DNA from: Clostridia bacterium
Lineage (GTDB): Bacteria > Bacillota > Clostridia > Christensenellales > Aristaeellaceae
DNA: 43,373 nucleotides
Assembly: GCA_017543905.1 (NCBI GenBank)
Contig: JAFYFC010000011.1
Span: 1 to 43,373, forward strand
Direction: 5' to 3'
The notes beneath the pieces are model-generated. The model worked only from the letters and a program-made list of their open reading frames with translations, searched no databases and had not been told where the DNA came from. Below are positions 15,981 to 24,216 of this stretch, in pieces; the first letter of the stretch is position 1, and every line of letters begins with the position of its first letter. The translations under genes were made by a program, and so were the position numbers.

Positions 15981-16695
15981 TTCTGGCCTCCTTTTCAAGA
16001 CGCAGCATGGTCTGCTCCAGCGTTTCGCCCGGCAGCCCCAGCCGCGCGCGGAATTCGCTTTTTTCCGCTGCGAGCACCAGCCTGCCGGAGCGGATGTACA
16101 CGATGCTGTCCGCGCATTTGTCGAGGTCCGAGGTTATGTGGGTGGAAAACAGTATCGCCGCGCCGCGCGTTTTGAGAAACGTGAACAATTCCGTCAGCTC
16201 GTCCCGCGAAAACGGATCCAGCCCGCTGGTGGGCTCGTCGAGTATAAGCAGCTCCGCGCGGTGCGAAAGCGCCAGCATAAGGTTGCATTTCACCTTCATG
16301 CCCTCGGACAGCTCGCAGGGCGCCTTCTCCGGGTCGAGCTCGAAGAGCTTAAGGTATGCGGCGCACGCCGCGTCGTCCCAGTTGGCGTAAAAGCGCCTGG
16401 TGACCGCGATGAGCTCCTTAAGCTTTTTCTTGGGATAATAATTCACCGTGCCCGTGGAATAGCTGATGCGCTGCTTTATGAGGTTTTCGTTGCCCGCGCA
16501 GGGCAGACCGAAATAGTATACCTCCCCGCGCGAGGGATGCACGTGACCGAGCATGGATTTGAGCGTGGTGGTCTTGCCCGCGCCGTTGCGCCCGATAAAG
16601 CCGGTTATCGTGCCCGGCTCGAGCGTGAAGGAGACGTCCTTCAGCTTAAAGCCCGGATACTCCTTGCACAGATTTCTTACTTCGCAGATGCTCAT
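15961..16695 (-). CDS. ABC transporter ATP-binding protein
   Basis: 244 residues from ATG 16695 with GGAG upstream. Walker A GRNGAGKTT (about 35-43), signature region CELSEGMKVKCNLMLAL (LSEGM in place of LSGGQ, as usual in this YtrB/EcsA-like group), Walker B LLILDEPTSGLD, and switch His in FSTHITSDLDKCAD. It powers the permease encoded downstream. The AbrB-type gene lies 35 bases upstream, and the whole set shares a promoter and operator, so it is probably induced when the regulator is released. Confidence 0.93.
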   Translation of the reverse strand: MSICEVRNLCKEYPGFKLKDVSFTLEPGTITGFIGRNGAGKTTTLKSMLGHVHPSRGEVYYFGLPCAGNENLIKQRISYSTGTVNYYPKKKLKELIAVTRRFYANWDDAACAAYLKLFELDPEKAPCELSEGMKVKCNLMLALSHRAELLILDEPTSGLDPFSRDELTELFTFLKTRGAAILFSTHITSDLDKCADSIVYIRSGRLVLAAEKSEFRARLGLPGETLEQTMLRLEKEARNEAYSV

Positions 16696-16730
16696 TTTTT
16701 CACTCTCCGATTTGTGTGACGCGGGCGCTC

Positions 16731-16949
16731 TCACGCCGGGTCGGGTTTGCCGGGACCGAATATCTGCTTTGCGAGCACGTCCATCGCGGCCTTGGGCGGT
16801 ATGGCTATGCCCTGACGCTCGTCCCCCAGCAAAAGCAGCGTATCTCCGGGCTTTATGCCGAATACCTCGCGCGCCTGCTTGGGTATCACGATCTGCCCCT
16901 TTTCGCCCACGGTGACCGTCCACGCGTATCTTCCTTCCGGCGCGGTCAT
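16731..16949 (-). CDS. AbrB/MazE/SpoVT-type DNA-binding regulator
   Basis: 72 residues with the swapped-hairpin AbrB fold: VGEKGQIVIPKQAREVFGI then KPGDTLLLLGD. AGGAGGTG lies 7 bases before the ATG. It is the first gene of the ABC operon, and a 25-bp inverted repeat overlaps its promoter, so autoregulation is likely. The C-terminus (IAIPPKAAMDVLAKQIFG) is longer than in MazE antitoxins and no toxin gene is nearby, which argues for a transcription regulator of the ABC operon. Confidence 0.9.
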   Translation of the reverse strand: MTAPEGRYAWTVTVGEKGQIVIPKQAREVFGIKPGDTLLLLGDERQGIAIPPKAAMDVLAKQIFGPGKPDPA

Positions 16950-16968
16950 GCGCACGCACCTCCTATAA

Positions 16969-16993
16969 GTATGATTTGTTATACAAATCATAC
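16969..16993. promoter_or_regulatory. Palindromic operator of the AbrB-ABC operon
   Basis: GTATGATTTG (16969-16978), centre TTATA, CAAATCATAC (16984-16993): perfect 10-bp arms. It overlaps the -10 element, 20 bases upstream of the abrB-like start, so binding would block RNA polymerase. Confidence 0.85.
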
Positions 16994-17015
16994 CACACTG
17001 CGCGGGAAAAAGCAA
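16987..17015 (-). promoter_or_regulatory. Promoter of the AbrB-ABC operon
   Basis: Minus strand TTGCTT (17010-17015), a 17-base spacer, TATGAT (16987-16992), with TGG before it (extended -10). Confidence 0.75.
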
Positions 17016-17180
17016 GCCCCCGCGCTGAAAAAATAAAAGAGGCGGAGTGCTTTTATAAAACTGCCTGTATTTTCCGTATCGGATTGCGTGCGAAAAAGCA
17101 GGTATTCGGCAGCGGCAGCCGTCAGCGCCTGCGCGATACCTATGTGCCCGAAAACATGATGAAGACTGCGTACATCCGCC

Positions 17181-17240
17181 CGCCCGCGCCCGCGCGATGC
17201 CTGTGGCGGCAGCACTCGCTCGCCCGCGCCTGCGCGATGC
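17181..17240 (+). repeat. Direct repeat in the 17.0-17.3 kb intergenic region
   Basis: The 20-mer CGCCCGCGCCTGCGCGATGC at 17221-17240 recurs at 17181-17200 with one mismatch, 40 bases apart. The 308-base gap between the two divergent promoters holds only this repeat and the promoters; an open frame across it has no ribosome site. Confidence 0.6.
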
Positions 17241-17262
17241 ATATACTTTGTAAGATAAAATC

Positions 17263-17292
17263 TTGATTTTATACGCATATATATGTTATAAT
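17263..17292 (+). promoter_or_regulatory. Promoter of tldD-pmbA
   Basis: TTGATT (17263-17268), an 18-base spacer, TATAAT (17287-17292) with TGT before it (extended -10). Confidence 0.75.
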
Positions 17293-17323
17293 CCGGACAC
17301 CAAATTCATATAAGGAGTGCATC

Positions 17324-18709
17324 ATGCTGAAAGACATTATAACCGCAAAGAAGGTCTGCTTTGCGGACGGGGTGCAGACCGTGCTCAGGGGGCACGAGAA
17401 CCGTTCGCGTCAGGTGGTACTGCTCAAGGGCAATCTTGTGCGGAACGACTCCAGCGAATCGCGCGGCATAAGCGCGCGCGTTACCAAAAACGGCAGATAC
17501 GGCTTCGCGTCCGCCGCGTCCTATACGGAGGCCGACGCGGAGGCGGTCGTAAGGGCCGCGACGGAAAACGCGCTGTTTCTGGACGCGCGCGCGCAGGGCG
17601 CGGGCAGAAGCTATCCCGCTCTTGCGAATGGGAGCGTAAAACCGCGCAGGGAGATCCGCGACGCGCAGCAAAAGCGCATAATCGACACCTGCCACGAAAT
17701 AGACGCTTACGTCGAAAAAACGTATCCCGACCTCGTGAGCCGCACGGTCGTCTATACCGAGGATTCGCAGGACAAGATAATCGTGACCAGCGACGCCGCG
17801 TGCGGGCACGTCACCTATCCCCGCTGCTACATTTACGTCATGCTGACCGCGATGGGCAAAAACGGCGCGCCGGTAGAGCTGTTCAAGGCCTTCGGCGGCG
17901 CGGGCAGCTTCGAGGATCATTTTGCGGACACCGCGTATATGTATCCCGAAATCGACAGCCTGTACACCCGCGTGCGCGACAAGGTGGAGGGCGTATACGC
18001 CGAGGCGGGCGTAAAGACGGTAATACTGGGCGGCATGATGGGCGGAATGCTCGCGCACGAGGCCGTGGGACATACGGTCGAGGCCGACCTCGTGATAGGC
18101 GGCTCCGTGGCGGGGCCTAACCTCAACAAGCGCGTGGCGTCGGAGCTCGTGACGCTTACGGACTACGCGTCCACAGCCTTCGGCAGGGAAGCGCCGCTGC
18201 CCGTGTATCTGGACGACGAGGGCACGCTCGCGCAGGACGTGACGCTTATAAAGGACGGCATACTTACCGGCTACATGAACAGCCGCGAGACCGCGCAGCT
18301 CTTCGGCATGACGCCCGCGGGCAACGCGCGCGCGTGGACGTTCTCGGACGAGCCGATCATCCGCATGAGGAACACCGCGATACATCCGGGCAAGGACAAG
18401 CTGGAGGACATGATAGCCTCTATAGACGACGGCTATTACCTCATAGAGTCCTCGAACGGTCAGGCGGACCTTACGGGCGAATTCATGTTCGGCGTGTCGC
18501 TGGGCTACGAGATAAAGCACGGCCGTCTGGGCAAGGCGCTGCTCGACACCACGGTAAGCGGCATAGCCTTCGAAATGCTCAAGACCGTGGACATGGTTTC
18601 GGACAACGTGACCTGGTCGTCCAGCGGCTTCTGCGGCAAAAAGCAGCCCATGCCCGTAGGCATGGCGGGCCCCGAGATGAGATGCCGGATTTCCATAGGA
18701 GGCAGATAA
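17324..18709 (+). CDS. tldD: TldD-family metallopeptidase
   Basis: 461 residues of the TldD/PmbA (U62) family. The catalytic zinc motif H-E-x-x-x-H is present as MLAHEAVGHTVEADL (HEAVGH, near residue 246), and the family Cys region near the end is SGFCGKKQPMPVGMAGPEMR. TldD and TldE form a complex that degrades unfolded or modified peptides (known from microcin B17 and CcdA processing). AAGGAG precedes the ATG. It is followed after a single base by the partner gene, so they are one operon. No RiPP precursor was seen next to it. Confidence 0.93.
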   Translation: MLKDIITAKKVCFADGVQTVLRGHENRSRQVVLLKGNLVRNDSSESRGISARVTKNGRYGFASAASYTEADAEAVVRAATENALFLDARAQGAGRSYPALANGSVKPRREIRDAQQKRIIDTCHEIDAYVEKTYPDLVSRTVVYTEDSQDKIIVTSDAACGHVTYPRCYIYVMLTAMGKNGAPVELFKAFGGAGSFEDHFADTAYMYPEIDSLYTRVRDKVEGVYAEAGVKTVILGGMMGGMLAHEAVGHTVEADLVIGGSVAGPNLNKRVASELVTLTDYASTAFGREAPLPVYLDDEGTLAQDVTLIKDGILTGYMNSRETAQLFGMTPAGNARAWTFSDEPIIRMRNTAIHPGKDKLEDMIASIDDGYYLIESSNGQADLTGEFMFGVSLGYEIKHGRLGKALLDTTVSGIAFEMLKTVDMVSDNVTWSSSGFCGKKQPMPVGMAGPEMRCRISIGGR

Positions 18710-18710
18710 A

Positions 18711-20009
18711 ATGGCAGACATTAAAAATATCGTATCGCAGCTTAAAAGCCTGCTCACAGCGTCCGGCGTGGAAAAATACGCCGTCAGCGTGGCGGAAACC
18801 GAAAAGCGGGAACTGAACACCGAAGGCACGAATTTCAACCTCTACCGCACCACGTTCGGAAAGCGCGTGTCGGTCACCGCGTTTATAGGCGGCAAAAAGG
18901 GCTCCTCCTCCGGCAACGATTTTACGCCCGAGGGGCTTGAAAAGGTGGTAAAAACCGCGGCGCAGGGCGCGAACTCGTCTCCCGAGGACCCCGCAAACGA
19001 CATAGCCGCCTATCAGGAGCCCGCGGTGTTCAAAACCGGAACCTACGAACCGGACATGGACGCGTTTTACCTGCGGCTCAAGGAGCTTACGGACACCGTA
19101 AGCGCAAAGCATCCCAAAATAAAGATAATGGCGCTCATCGCCAGCCACGACAAGGGACACTCCCTGTACGCAAACTCGAACGGCACCGAATTTGAGGACT
19201 ATTCGGGCATATATTCGGCGGTACTTGAGTTCGCGGGCAACGACGGCGAAAAGACCACGGGCCTTGCATACGACGGCGTGATAATGGGCGACCTCGCAAA
19301 ACCGGTATATACGCTCGGCAACATCGCAAAGACGCTCGCCGACACCGAAAACAGCCTGAATCCCATAAGCGTGGGCGGCAAGTTCGAGGGCGACATAATA
19401 CTCACGCCCGCAGCGCTGGGCGAGTTCGGCATGATGCTGGTGGGCAATTATATTTCCGCCGGCGTCATAATGGACGGCACGAGCCTGTGGAAGGACAAGC
19501 TGGGACAGAAGGTCGCAAGCGACTCTCTGACCGTGCGCGCACAGGCGCAGGACAGCCGCATAGTCGCCTGTCAGAAGCATACGGGCGACGGCTACGCCGC
19601 CGAAAACGTGACGCTGATCGAAAAGGGCGTGCTCAAGAGCTTCATGCTGAATCTCTACGCCGCAAACAAGACGGGACTTAGCGTCACCAAAAACGACGGC
19701 GGCGCGTTCGTTATAGACGAGGGCGATACGCCCGTCGCCGACATGATCGCAAGCGTAAAGCGCGGGCTGATCGTGGGCGGCTTCTCCGGCGGTCAGCCCG
19801 GCGCGAACGGAGAGTTTTCCGGCGTGGCGAAAAACAGCTTCTACGTGGAGGACGGCAAAATAAAGGGCGCGGTCATGGAAACCATGATAAGCGGCAACCT
19901 CGAAGCCGTGTTCGCGAACGTGAAAGCGATCTCGAAGGAGCAGGTGCTCGACGGCAATTCCGCGCTGCCCTACCTGCAGACGGGCGGGATAACGATATCC
20001 GGAAACTGA
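18711..20009 (+). CDS. pmbA: TldE/PmbA-family protein
   Basis: 432 residues. It lacks the HExxxH zinc motif, as expected for the TldE partner, and has the family ending NFSxxG-like region (ANGEFSGVAKNSFYVEDGKIKGAV) and SGNLEAVFANVKAIS. The N-terminal half (AVSVAETEKRELNTEGTNFNLYRT) is the common TldD/PmbA alpha/beta domain. AGGAGG lies inside the 3' end of tldD, and the genes are one base apart. It forms a heterodimer with TldD that encloses the active site in a protein shell. Confidence 0.93.
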   Translation: MADIKNIVSQLKSLLTASGVEKYAVSVAETEKRELNTEGTNFNLYRTTFGKRVSVTAFIGGKKGSSSGNDFTPEGLEKVVKTAAQGANSSPEDPANDIAAYQEPAVFKTGTYEPDMDAFYLRLKELTDTVSAKHPKIKIMALIASHDKGHSLYANSNGTEFEDYSGIYSAVLEFAGNDGEKTTGLAYDGVIMGDLAKPVYTLGNIAKTLADTENSLNPISVGGKFEGDIILTPAALGEFGMMLVGNYISAGVIMDGTSLWKDKLGQKVASDSLTVRAQAQDSRIVACQKHTGDGYAAENVTLIEKGVLKSFMLNLYAANKTGLSVTKNDGGAFVIDEGDTPVADMIASVKRGLIVGGFSGGQPGANGEFSGVAKNSFYVEDGKIKGAVMETMISGNLEAVFANVKAISKEQVLDGNSALPYLQTGGITISGN

Positions 20010-20023
20010 CGGATTCAGTAAAA

Positions 20024-20074
20024 GCGGGAGGGGAACAAAGCCCCTCCCGCCGCAGCAGGCTTTGCTTAGCTGCG
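20024..20074 (+). terminator. Tandem hairpins after pmbA (no T run)
   Basis: Perfect 10-bp stem GCGGGAGGGG (20024-20033) with CCCCTCCCGC (20041-20050), directly followed by CGCAGC...GCTGCG (20051-20074). Without a T tract it may terminate weakly or protect the 3' end; the VanZ-like gene begins 12 bases later. Confidence 0.5.
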
Positions 20075-20085
20075 GACGACTGTTT

Positions 20086-20601
20086 ATGACGCATTTATTC
20101 AAAACGCGCAGGCAGCTTCTGCTTACGCTCGCGCTTACCGCGGTGCTCGCGGTGGCGGTCATGATATTCGTGTTCTCCGCGCAGAGCGGGGACGATTCCG
20201 CGCGCCTGAGCGGCGGCTTCACGCAGTGGCTGGTCAGGCTGATAAAGCCCTCCTTCGACACCCTGCCGCCAGCCGAGCGCACTGCGTTTTTGGAAAAATG
20301 TCATCACGCGGTCAGAAAGGCGGCGCATTTCTGCGAATTTGCGCTGCTTGCGTTGACGCTTTGTGTGTACCTGTACATAAAGCGGGGCGCTTGGCGTATG
20401 CGGGACGCGCTTTCTGCGCTTACGCTCTCCGCGCTGTATGCGTGCACGGACGAAGCGCACCAGATGTTCGTGTCCGCGCGCGGCCCATCGTTTAAGGACG
20501 TGCTTACGGACAGTCTGGGCGCGCTGCTTGTTTCAGCGCTGTTCACGCTCGCGGCGCGTCTTAGGGACGTCCGCGCGCGCAGGGCAGGGCTTAAGCAGTA
20601 A
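20086..20601 (+). CDS. VanZ-like membrane protein
   Basis: 171 residues; about four transmembrane segments. VanZ motifs are present: VFSAQSGDDSARLS after the first helix, HHAVRKAAHFCEFALLALTL, and CTDEAHQMFVSARGPSFKDVLTDSLGAL. The start at 20086 has no good ribosome site, and a TTG at 20062 would add eight residues. VanZ relatives affect teicoplanin tolerance or envelope state, but most are uncharacterised. It may be co-transcribed with tldD-pmbA through the preceding hairpins. Confidence 0.88.
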   Translation: MTHLFKTRRQLLLTLALTAVLAVAVMIFVFSAQSGDDSARLSGGFTQWLVRLIKPSFDTLPPAERTAFLEKCHHAVRKAAHFCEFALLALTLCVYLYIKRGAWRMRDALSALTLSALYACTDEAHQMFVSARGPSFKDVLTDSLGALLVSALFTLAARLRDVRARRAGLKQ

Positions 20602-20650
20602 GCCGCATCTGCGTATGCTGCGCCCGACGCGTTTCCGGCGCAGATACGGC
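20602..20650 (+). repeat. Inverted repeat between the VanZ-like and flavodoxin genes
   Basis: GCCGCATCTGCG (20602-20613) pairs at 11 of 12 positions with CGCAGATACGGC (20639-20650). No T run; possible weak terminator or 5' structure of the next mRNA. Confidence 0.45.
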
Positions 20651-20746
20651 AGCTGTACGGTTCTAATTCAGAAGCCAGCCAAAAACGAATATACGAACGG
20701 CAGCCGGCGTATTACCCGGCGCAGGTGAAAACCGAGGAGAAACGAC

Positions 20747-21187
20747 ATGAAGACGGCGATAGTTTATTATTCCAGACATCACGGCAACACCAAAAAGCTG
20801 CTGGACGCGATCGCGCAAGCGGATAAGGACATAACGCTTATAGACGTGACCGAGCAGCCGGACGCGGACGTTTCCGCCTGCGACAGGATAGGCTTCGCCT
20901 CCGGCATATATTACGGCGGCTTTGCAAAGCAGCTTATCGAATACGCGCGCGCGCATCTGCCGGAAGGCAAGGACGTGTTTTACGTCTATACGCACGGCGC
21001 GCCCGCGGGCAGGTTCCTTAAGGGCATACGCGAGATCGCTGCGCGGAAAAACTGCCGCGAGGCGGGCGAGTACCGCTGTCAGGGCTACGACACCTTCGGC
21101 CCGTTCAAGCTCGTGGGCGGCATCGCGAAGGGGCATCCCACGCAGGCGGAAATAGACGGCGCGGTTGAATTTTATAAAAAGCTGTGA
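20747..21187 (+). CDS. Flavodoxin family protein
   Basis: 146 residues. The FMN phosphate loop is YYSRHHGNTKKLLDAI (residues 7-22), followed by the alternating beta/alpha pattern of flavodoxins (GFASGIYYGGFAKQL; VFYVYTHGAP). GAGGAG lies before the ATG. The C-terminal half (YDTFGPFKLVGGIAKGHPTQAEI) matches the 'flavodoxin-like' family of Clostridia, which has an extra conserved Cys-containing loop (KNCREAGEYRCQGYDT). It is an electron carrier or NAD(P)H-linked reductase partner. The downstream GNAT gene begins 13 bases after the stop, so the two are probably co-transcribed. Confidence 0.9.
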   Translation: MKTAIVYYSRHHGNTKKLLDAIAQADKDITLIDVTEQPDADVSACDRIGFASGIYYGGFAKQLIEYARAHLPEGKDVFYVYTHGAPAGRFLKGIREIAARKNCREAGEYRCQGYDTFGPFKLVGGIAKGHPTQAEIDGAVEFYKKL

Positions 21188-21200
21188 GGTGAAGCGGCGC

Positions 21201-21824
21201 ATGGAGGATTTGCTTAAGTACGACGGAAAGCTCGTGCGCATTATCGACGCGTGGGGCAAGGTCTTTACGGGCACGGCGGTGTACGATTCCGCCGCTTACT
21301 GCCAGCACGAATACGGCTGGGACGAGGAGAGCGTGCGGATAAACGGCTGTCTCGTGCGCGGGGGCGATATAAAAGAGATAAGGGAGCTGCCCGGCCTTGC
21401 GGTGCTGCGGGCGGAGGAAACCTGGCAGCGCGCGGGCGCGTATTACGTGCGCATACAGGCGATGGCGAAAAAGCACCATATCCCGCTCAGGCAGGAGTTC
21501 GACGAGCACGACACGCCGGATACGAAGTACATCGTGGTGACGGACGAGGGCTTTCCGATCGCCACCGCGCGGATGTACCCGCTGGACAAGCGCTCGATGA
21601 TGATAGGGCGCGTGGTCGTGCTGCCCGAATACCGCCGTCTGGGCATAGGCACGATGGTCGTGTCCGAATGCGAGGACTGGGCGGAGGAAATGTGCTTCGA
21701 AAAAACGGTGCTGGAGAGCCGCGACAACAAGGTGGCCTTCTACGAAGAGCTCGGCTACGAGGTGCGCGGCGAAGCCGTGCAGGGCGACACCTTCCGCTGC
21801 GTGCGGATGGAGAAGGATTTATAA
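21201..21824 (+). CDS. GNAT N-acetyltransferase with an N-terminal Sm/SH3-like domain
   Basis: 207 residues; start 21201 has GAGGTGA upstream. Residues 1-65 (LLKYDGKLVRIIDAWGKVFTG...) resemble a small beta-barrel of Sm/SH3 type seen as a stand-alone protein in Clostridia. Residues 75-207 are a GNAT domain with MIGRVVVLPEYRRLGIGTMVV (acetyl-CoA loop R-x-x-G-I-G) and LESRDNKVAFYEELGYEVRG. This GNAT type (ElaA-like) acetylates small molecules. The domain pairing is less common; the beta-barrel part may be a substrate or partner module. Confidence 0.8.
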   Translation: MEDLLKYDGKLVRIIDAWGKVFTGTAVYDSAAYCQHEYGWDEESVRINGCLVRGGDIKEIRELPGLAVLRAEETWQRAGAYYVRIQAMAKKHHIPLRQEFDEHDTPDTKYIVVTDEGFPIATARMYPLDKRSMMIGRVVVLPEYRRLGIGTMVVSECEDWAEEMCFEKTVLESRDNKVAFYEELGYEVRGEAVQGDTFRCVRMEKDL

Positions 21825-21847
21825 AGGGAGTTTACATTCTACAAATT

Positions 21848-21888
21848 CGGGAAGCGCTGCGCGTGTATACCGCGCCCGTCGCTTCCCG
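21848..21888. terminator. Hairpin between convergent genes
   Basis: CGGGAAGCG (21848-21856) pairs with CGCTTCCCG (21880-21888), with an inner GCGCG/CGCGC stem. T-rich only weakly on both sides. It separates the GNAT gene from the ABC transporter gene. Confidence 0.65.
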
Positions 21889-21917
21889 TTAAATACCTTT
21901 CCCGAACGCCGCGTTTT

Positions 21918-23669
21918 TCAGCTGGCCTCGTCTATCAGGTCGTTTTCGCGGAACTGGAGGGAATACAGCTTCGCGTACGTGCTGTTTGCGGCCATCAGCT
22001 CGTCGTGCGTGCCCTGTTCGGTTATGCGGCCGTCCAGCACCACCGCGATCTCGTCGGCGTTTCGGATGGTGGAAAGGCGGTGCGCCACGACCAGCGTGGT
22101 CCTGCCCTTGCACAGTTCGTCCAGCGCGTGCTGTATGAGCACCTCCGTGGTGTTGTCCAGAGCGGAGGTGGCCTCGTCCAGTATGAGTATGGCCGGGTCC
22201 TTCAGAAATACGCGCGCGATGCTGAGCCGCTGCTTCTGACCGCCGCTGAGCTTTACGCCGCGTTCGCCGATCTCGGTGTCGTAGCCGCGCTCGAGCGTCA
22301 TTATATAATCGTGTATGTTCGCGCGCTTCGCGGCGGCGATCATCTCTTCTTCGGTCGCGTCCGGACGGCCGTACATTATGTTGTCGCGTATCGTGCCCAC
22401 GAAGAGGAACACGTCCTGCTGCACGATGCCTATGCTGCGGCGCACGGAGTCCAGCGTAAGACCGCGGATGTCCTTGCCGTCTATGAGTATGCTCCCCTCG
22501 CCGGTCAGACGGTAGAAGTTGGGCAGCAGATGGCAGAGGGTGGTTTTGCCGCCGCCGCTGGGACCGACCAGCGCGAGCTTGCGGCCCTTGCGTATTTTGA
22601 GATTTACGTCGTGCAGCACCTCGTGCGAGCCTTCGTAGGAGAAGCTTACGTCCTTAAACTCGATTTCGCCGTTCACGTTTTTAAGCTCCTCGGCGTCCTC
22701 GGTCTGTATCTCGGGCTTTTCGTCCATCACCTCGAGGAAGCGCTTGAAACCGCTCACGCCGTTTTGGAACTGCTCCATAAAATTTATAAGCGTATTCACG
22801 GGGCCGATAAACAGGTTTACGGAGACCACGAAGGCGGAATAGTCGCCGAAATCGAGGTCGCCCGAATACATAAACAGTCCGCCCGCGATAAGTATCACCA
22901 CGTTGAACACGTCCGTTATGAAGGATGTGGAGGAAAAAAATCTCGCCATCGCGTAGTAGGCGCGCCTCGACGCGTCCACGAACATTTCGTCGCCCTTGGC
23001 GAATTTTTCGATCTCTATGTCGGTATTCGTGTACGCCTTGGTCACTCTTATGCCGGTCACGCTGCTTTCCACGGCGGCGTTTATGGTGGCGTTGCTTTTG
23101 CGCCTGTCGTCGAACGCCCTGCGCATCGCTTTTCTGAAATGCAGCGTCACGCACACTAAGAGCGGCACGCACGCAAATACGATCAGCGTCAGATACACGT
23201 TTATGCTCATCAGATAGCCGAAGGACAAAAGTATCATCACGCTGCTGATCAGCAGGTTTTCCGGGCCGTGGTGCGCCAGCTCGCACACCTCGAACAGATC
23301 GCCCGTTATGCGGCTCATTATGCGCCCGGTCTCGTTGTTGTCGTAATAGCTGAAGGGCAGCTTTTCAAGGTGCGCGAACAGGTCGCGGCGCATCTGCGAC
23401 TGCATCCTGACGCCGATTATGTGCCCGTAATACTGCACGTAATATCTTAAAAACATCCTGAGCGTGTACAGCGCGAGCACCATTACGCCCGCCCACACGA
23501 TGGGCGTGTACACGCCGGTCTCGATGCCGTTTGGTATAAAATCGTTAAGCATCCGGCGCGTGACTATGGGATACACCATGCCTATCACGGAAATAAGCAA
23601 GGAAGCGAGCATGTCGAAGGCGAGCATTTTTTTGTGGGGCTTGTAATAAGCAATAAAACGCTTCAGCAT
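21918..23669 (-). CDS. ABC exporter half-transporter (membrane domain plus ATPase)
   Basis: 583 residues. Six transmembrane helices in residues 1-310 (Type I exporter fold; YYDNNETGRIMSRITGDLFEV is the usual coupling-region motif). The nucleotide-binding domain carries Walker A GPSGGGKTT (about 368), Q-loop GIVQQDVFLF, signature KLSGGQKQR (about 473), Walker B ILILDEATSALD and switch VAHRLST. It exports a hydrophobic drug or lipid as a dimer; it is most similar to BmrA/MsbA-like systems. Its ATG overlaps the arsR stop codon by one base (TAATG), so expression is tied to that regulator. GGGAGGA precedes it. Confidence 0.93.
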   Translation of the reverse strand: MLKRFIAYYKPHKKMLAFDMLASLLISVIGMVYPIVTRRMLNDFIPNGIETGVYTPIVWAGVMVLALYTLRMFLRYYVQYYGHIIGVRMQSQMRRDLFAHLEKLPFSYYDNNETGRIMSRITGDLFEVCELAHHGPENLLISSVMILLSFGYLMSINVYLTLIVFACVPLLVCVTLHFRKAMRRAFDDRRKSNATINAAVESSVTGIRVTKAYTNTDIEIEKFAKGDEMFVDASRRAYYAMARFFSSTSFITDVFNVVILIAGGLFMYSGDLDFGDYSAFVVSVNLFIGPVNTLINFMEQFQNGVSGFKRFLEVMDEKPEIQTEDAEELKNVNGEIEFKDVSFSYEGSHEVLHDVNLKIRKGRKLALVGPSGGGKTTLCHLLPNFYRLTGEGSILIDGKDIRGLTLDSVRRSIGIVQQDVFLFVGTIRDNIMYGRPDATEEEMIAAAKRANIHDYIMTLERGYDTEIGERGVKLSGGQKQRLSIARVFLKDPAILILDEATSALDNTTEVLIQHALDELCKGRTTLVVAHRLSTIRNADEIAVVLDGRITEQGTHDELMAANSTYAKLYSLQFRENDLIDEAS

Positions 23670-24031
23670 TATCGGTCCTCCCTGTCGTTTTTGTGCTGAG
23701 AAAGATAAACGTTGCATTTGACGTATTCGGCCTCCTTGCAGCCGAAATACGGCCCGCTGCAGGGCTGCGGACGGAACGAGACCAGCCTCTGCAGTTCGTC
23801 TATCACCTTACCTAATTCTTCCCTGTCCAAGGAATAATGCGTGTAAAAGCCGCGCTTTTCACCGCGCACGAGCCCCGCCTCCCTGAGTATCCTCAGATGC
23901 TGGGACACAGATGATTCGCTCAGTCCGCACGCGTGCGCCAGCGCGCTCACGCAGTAGCTTTTCTGCTGTATCATCTGAAGTATGCGGTAACGGCTGGGCT
24001 CGCACAGCGCCTTAAGCCTGCTGTCGTCCAT
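23669..24031 (-). CDS. ArsR-family transcriptional regulator
   Basis: 120 residues from ATG 24031, chosen because AAGGAG lies 10 bases upstream; an ATG at 24055 has no such site. Winged helix: LCEPSRYRILQMIQ, SALAHACGLSESSVSQHLRILREAGLVRGEKRGFYTHYSL. The C-terminal CSGPYFGCKEAEYVKC contributes three Cys that might bind a metal or sense oxidation. It controls the overlapping ABC transporter gene; a palindrome over its -10 is the likely operator. Confidence 0.9.
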   Translation of the reverse strand: MDDSRLKALCEPSRYRILQMIQQKSYCVSALAHACGLSESSVSQHLRILREAGLVRGEKRGFYTHYSLDREELGKVIDELQRLVSFRPQPCSGPYFGCKEAEYVKCNVYLSQHKNDREDR

Positions 24032-24050
24032 GATAAGCTGTCTCCTTTCA

Positions 24051-24084
24051 TGCATATTATGCAGCGCGAAATCAGTTTAGTCAA
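24051..24084 (-). promoter_or_regulatory. arsR promoter with overlapping palindrome
   Basis: Minus strand TTGACT (24079-24084), a 17-base spacer, CATAAT (24056-24061). The 13-bp perfect palindrome TGCATA-T-TATGCA (24051-24063) covers the -10 element and is a good candidate ArsR operator, although it is shorter than the usual imperfect 12-2-12 sites. Confidence 0.75.
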
Positions 24085-24164
24085 TACTTAAATGGATCAG
24101 TGAATAATAAATTAACGCAGCGTGCAGAAATAAGCCCACGCGCATATTGCGCTTAATAAAGACA

Positions 24165-24195
24165 TAAAAAACCGCGGAGCGACAGACTCCGCGGT
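24165..24195 (-). terminator. Terminator of the SH3-repeat gene
   Basis: On the minus strand ACCGCGGAG (24195-24187) pairs with CTCCGCGGT (24179-24171), followed by TTTTTT. Perfect 9-bp stem. Confidence 0.9.
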
Positions 24196-24216
24196 CTTTG
24201 GGTTTTCGGCAAGCGA

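Noticed and set aside
16731..16949. AbrB/MazE protein as the antitoxin of a toxin-antitoxin pair
   Set aside because: No toxin-like gene is adjacent; the downstream genes are an ABC ATPase and permease with a shared operator.
17181..17240. Start of a CRISPR array or iteron origin
   Set aside because: Only two copies of one 20-mer, 40 bases apart, in GC-rich sequence next to promoters; no cas or rep genes.
17306..18838. Long open antisense frame of about 510 codons across tldD
   Set aside because: It is antisense to a clear TldD gene, has a His/Arg/Ala-biased composition and no ribosome site; typical of GC-rich DNA. The same holds for long frames opposite feoB (34639-36510), the P-type ATPase homologue (39352-40920) and pmbA.
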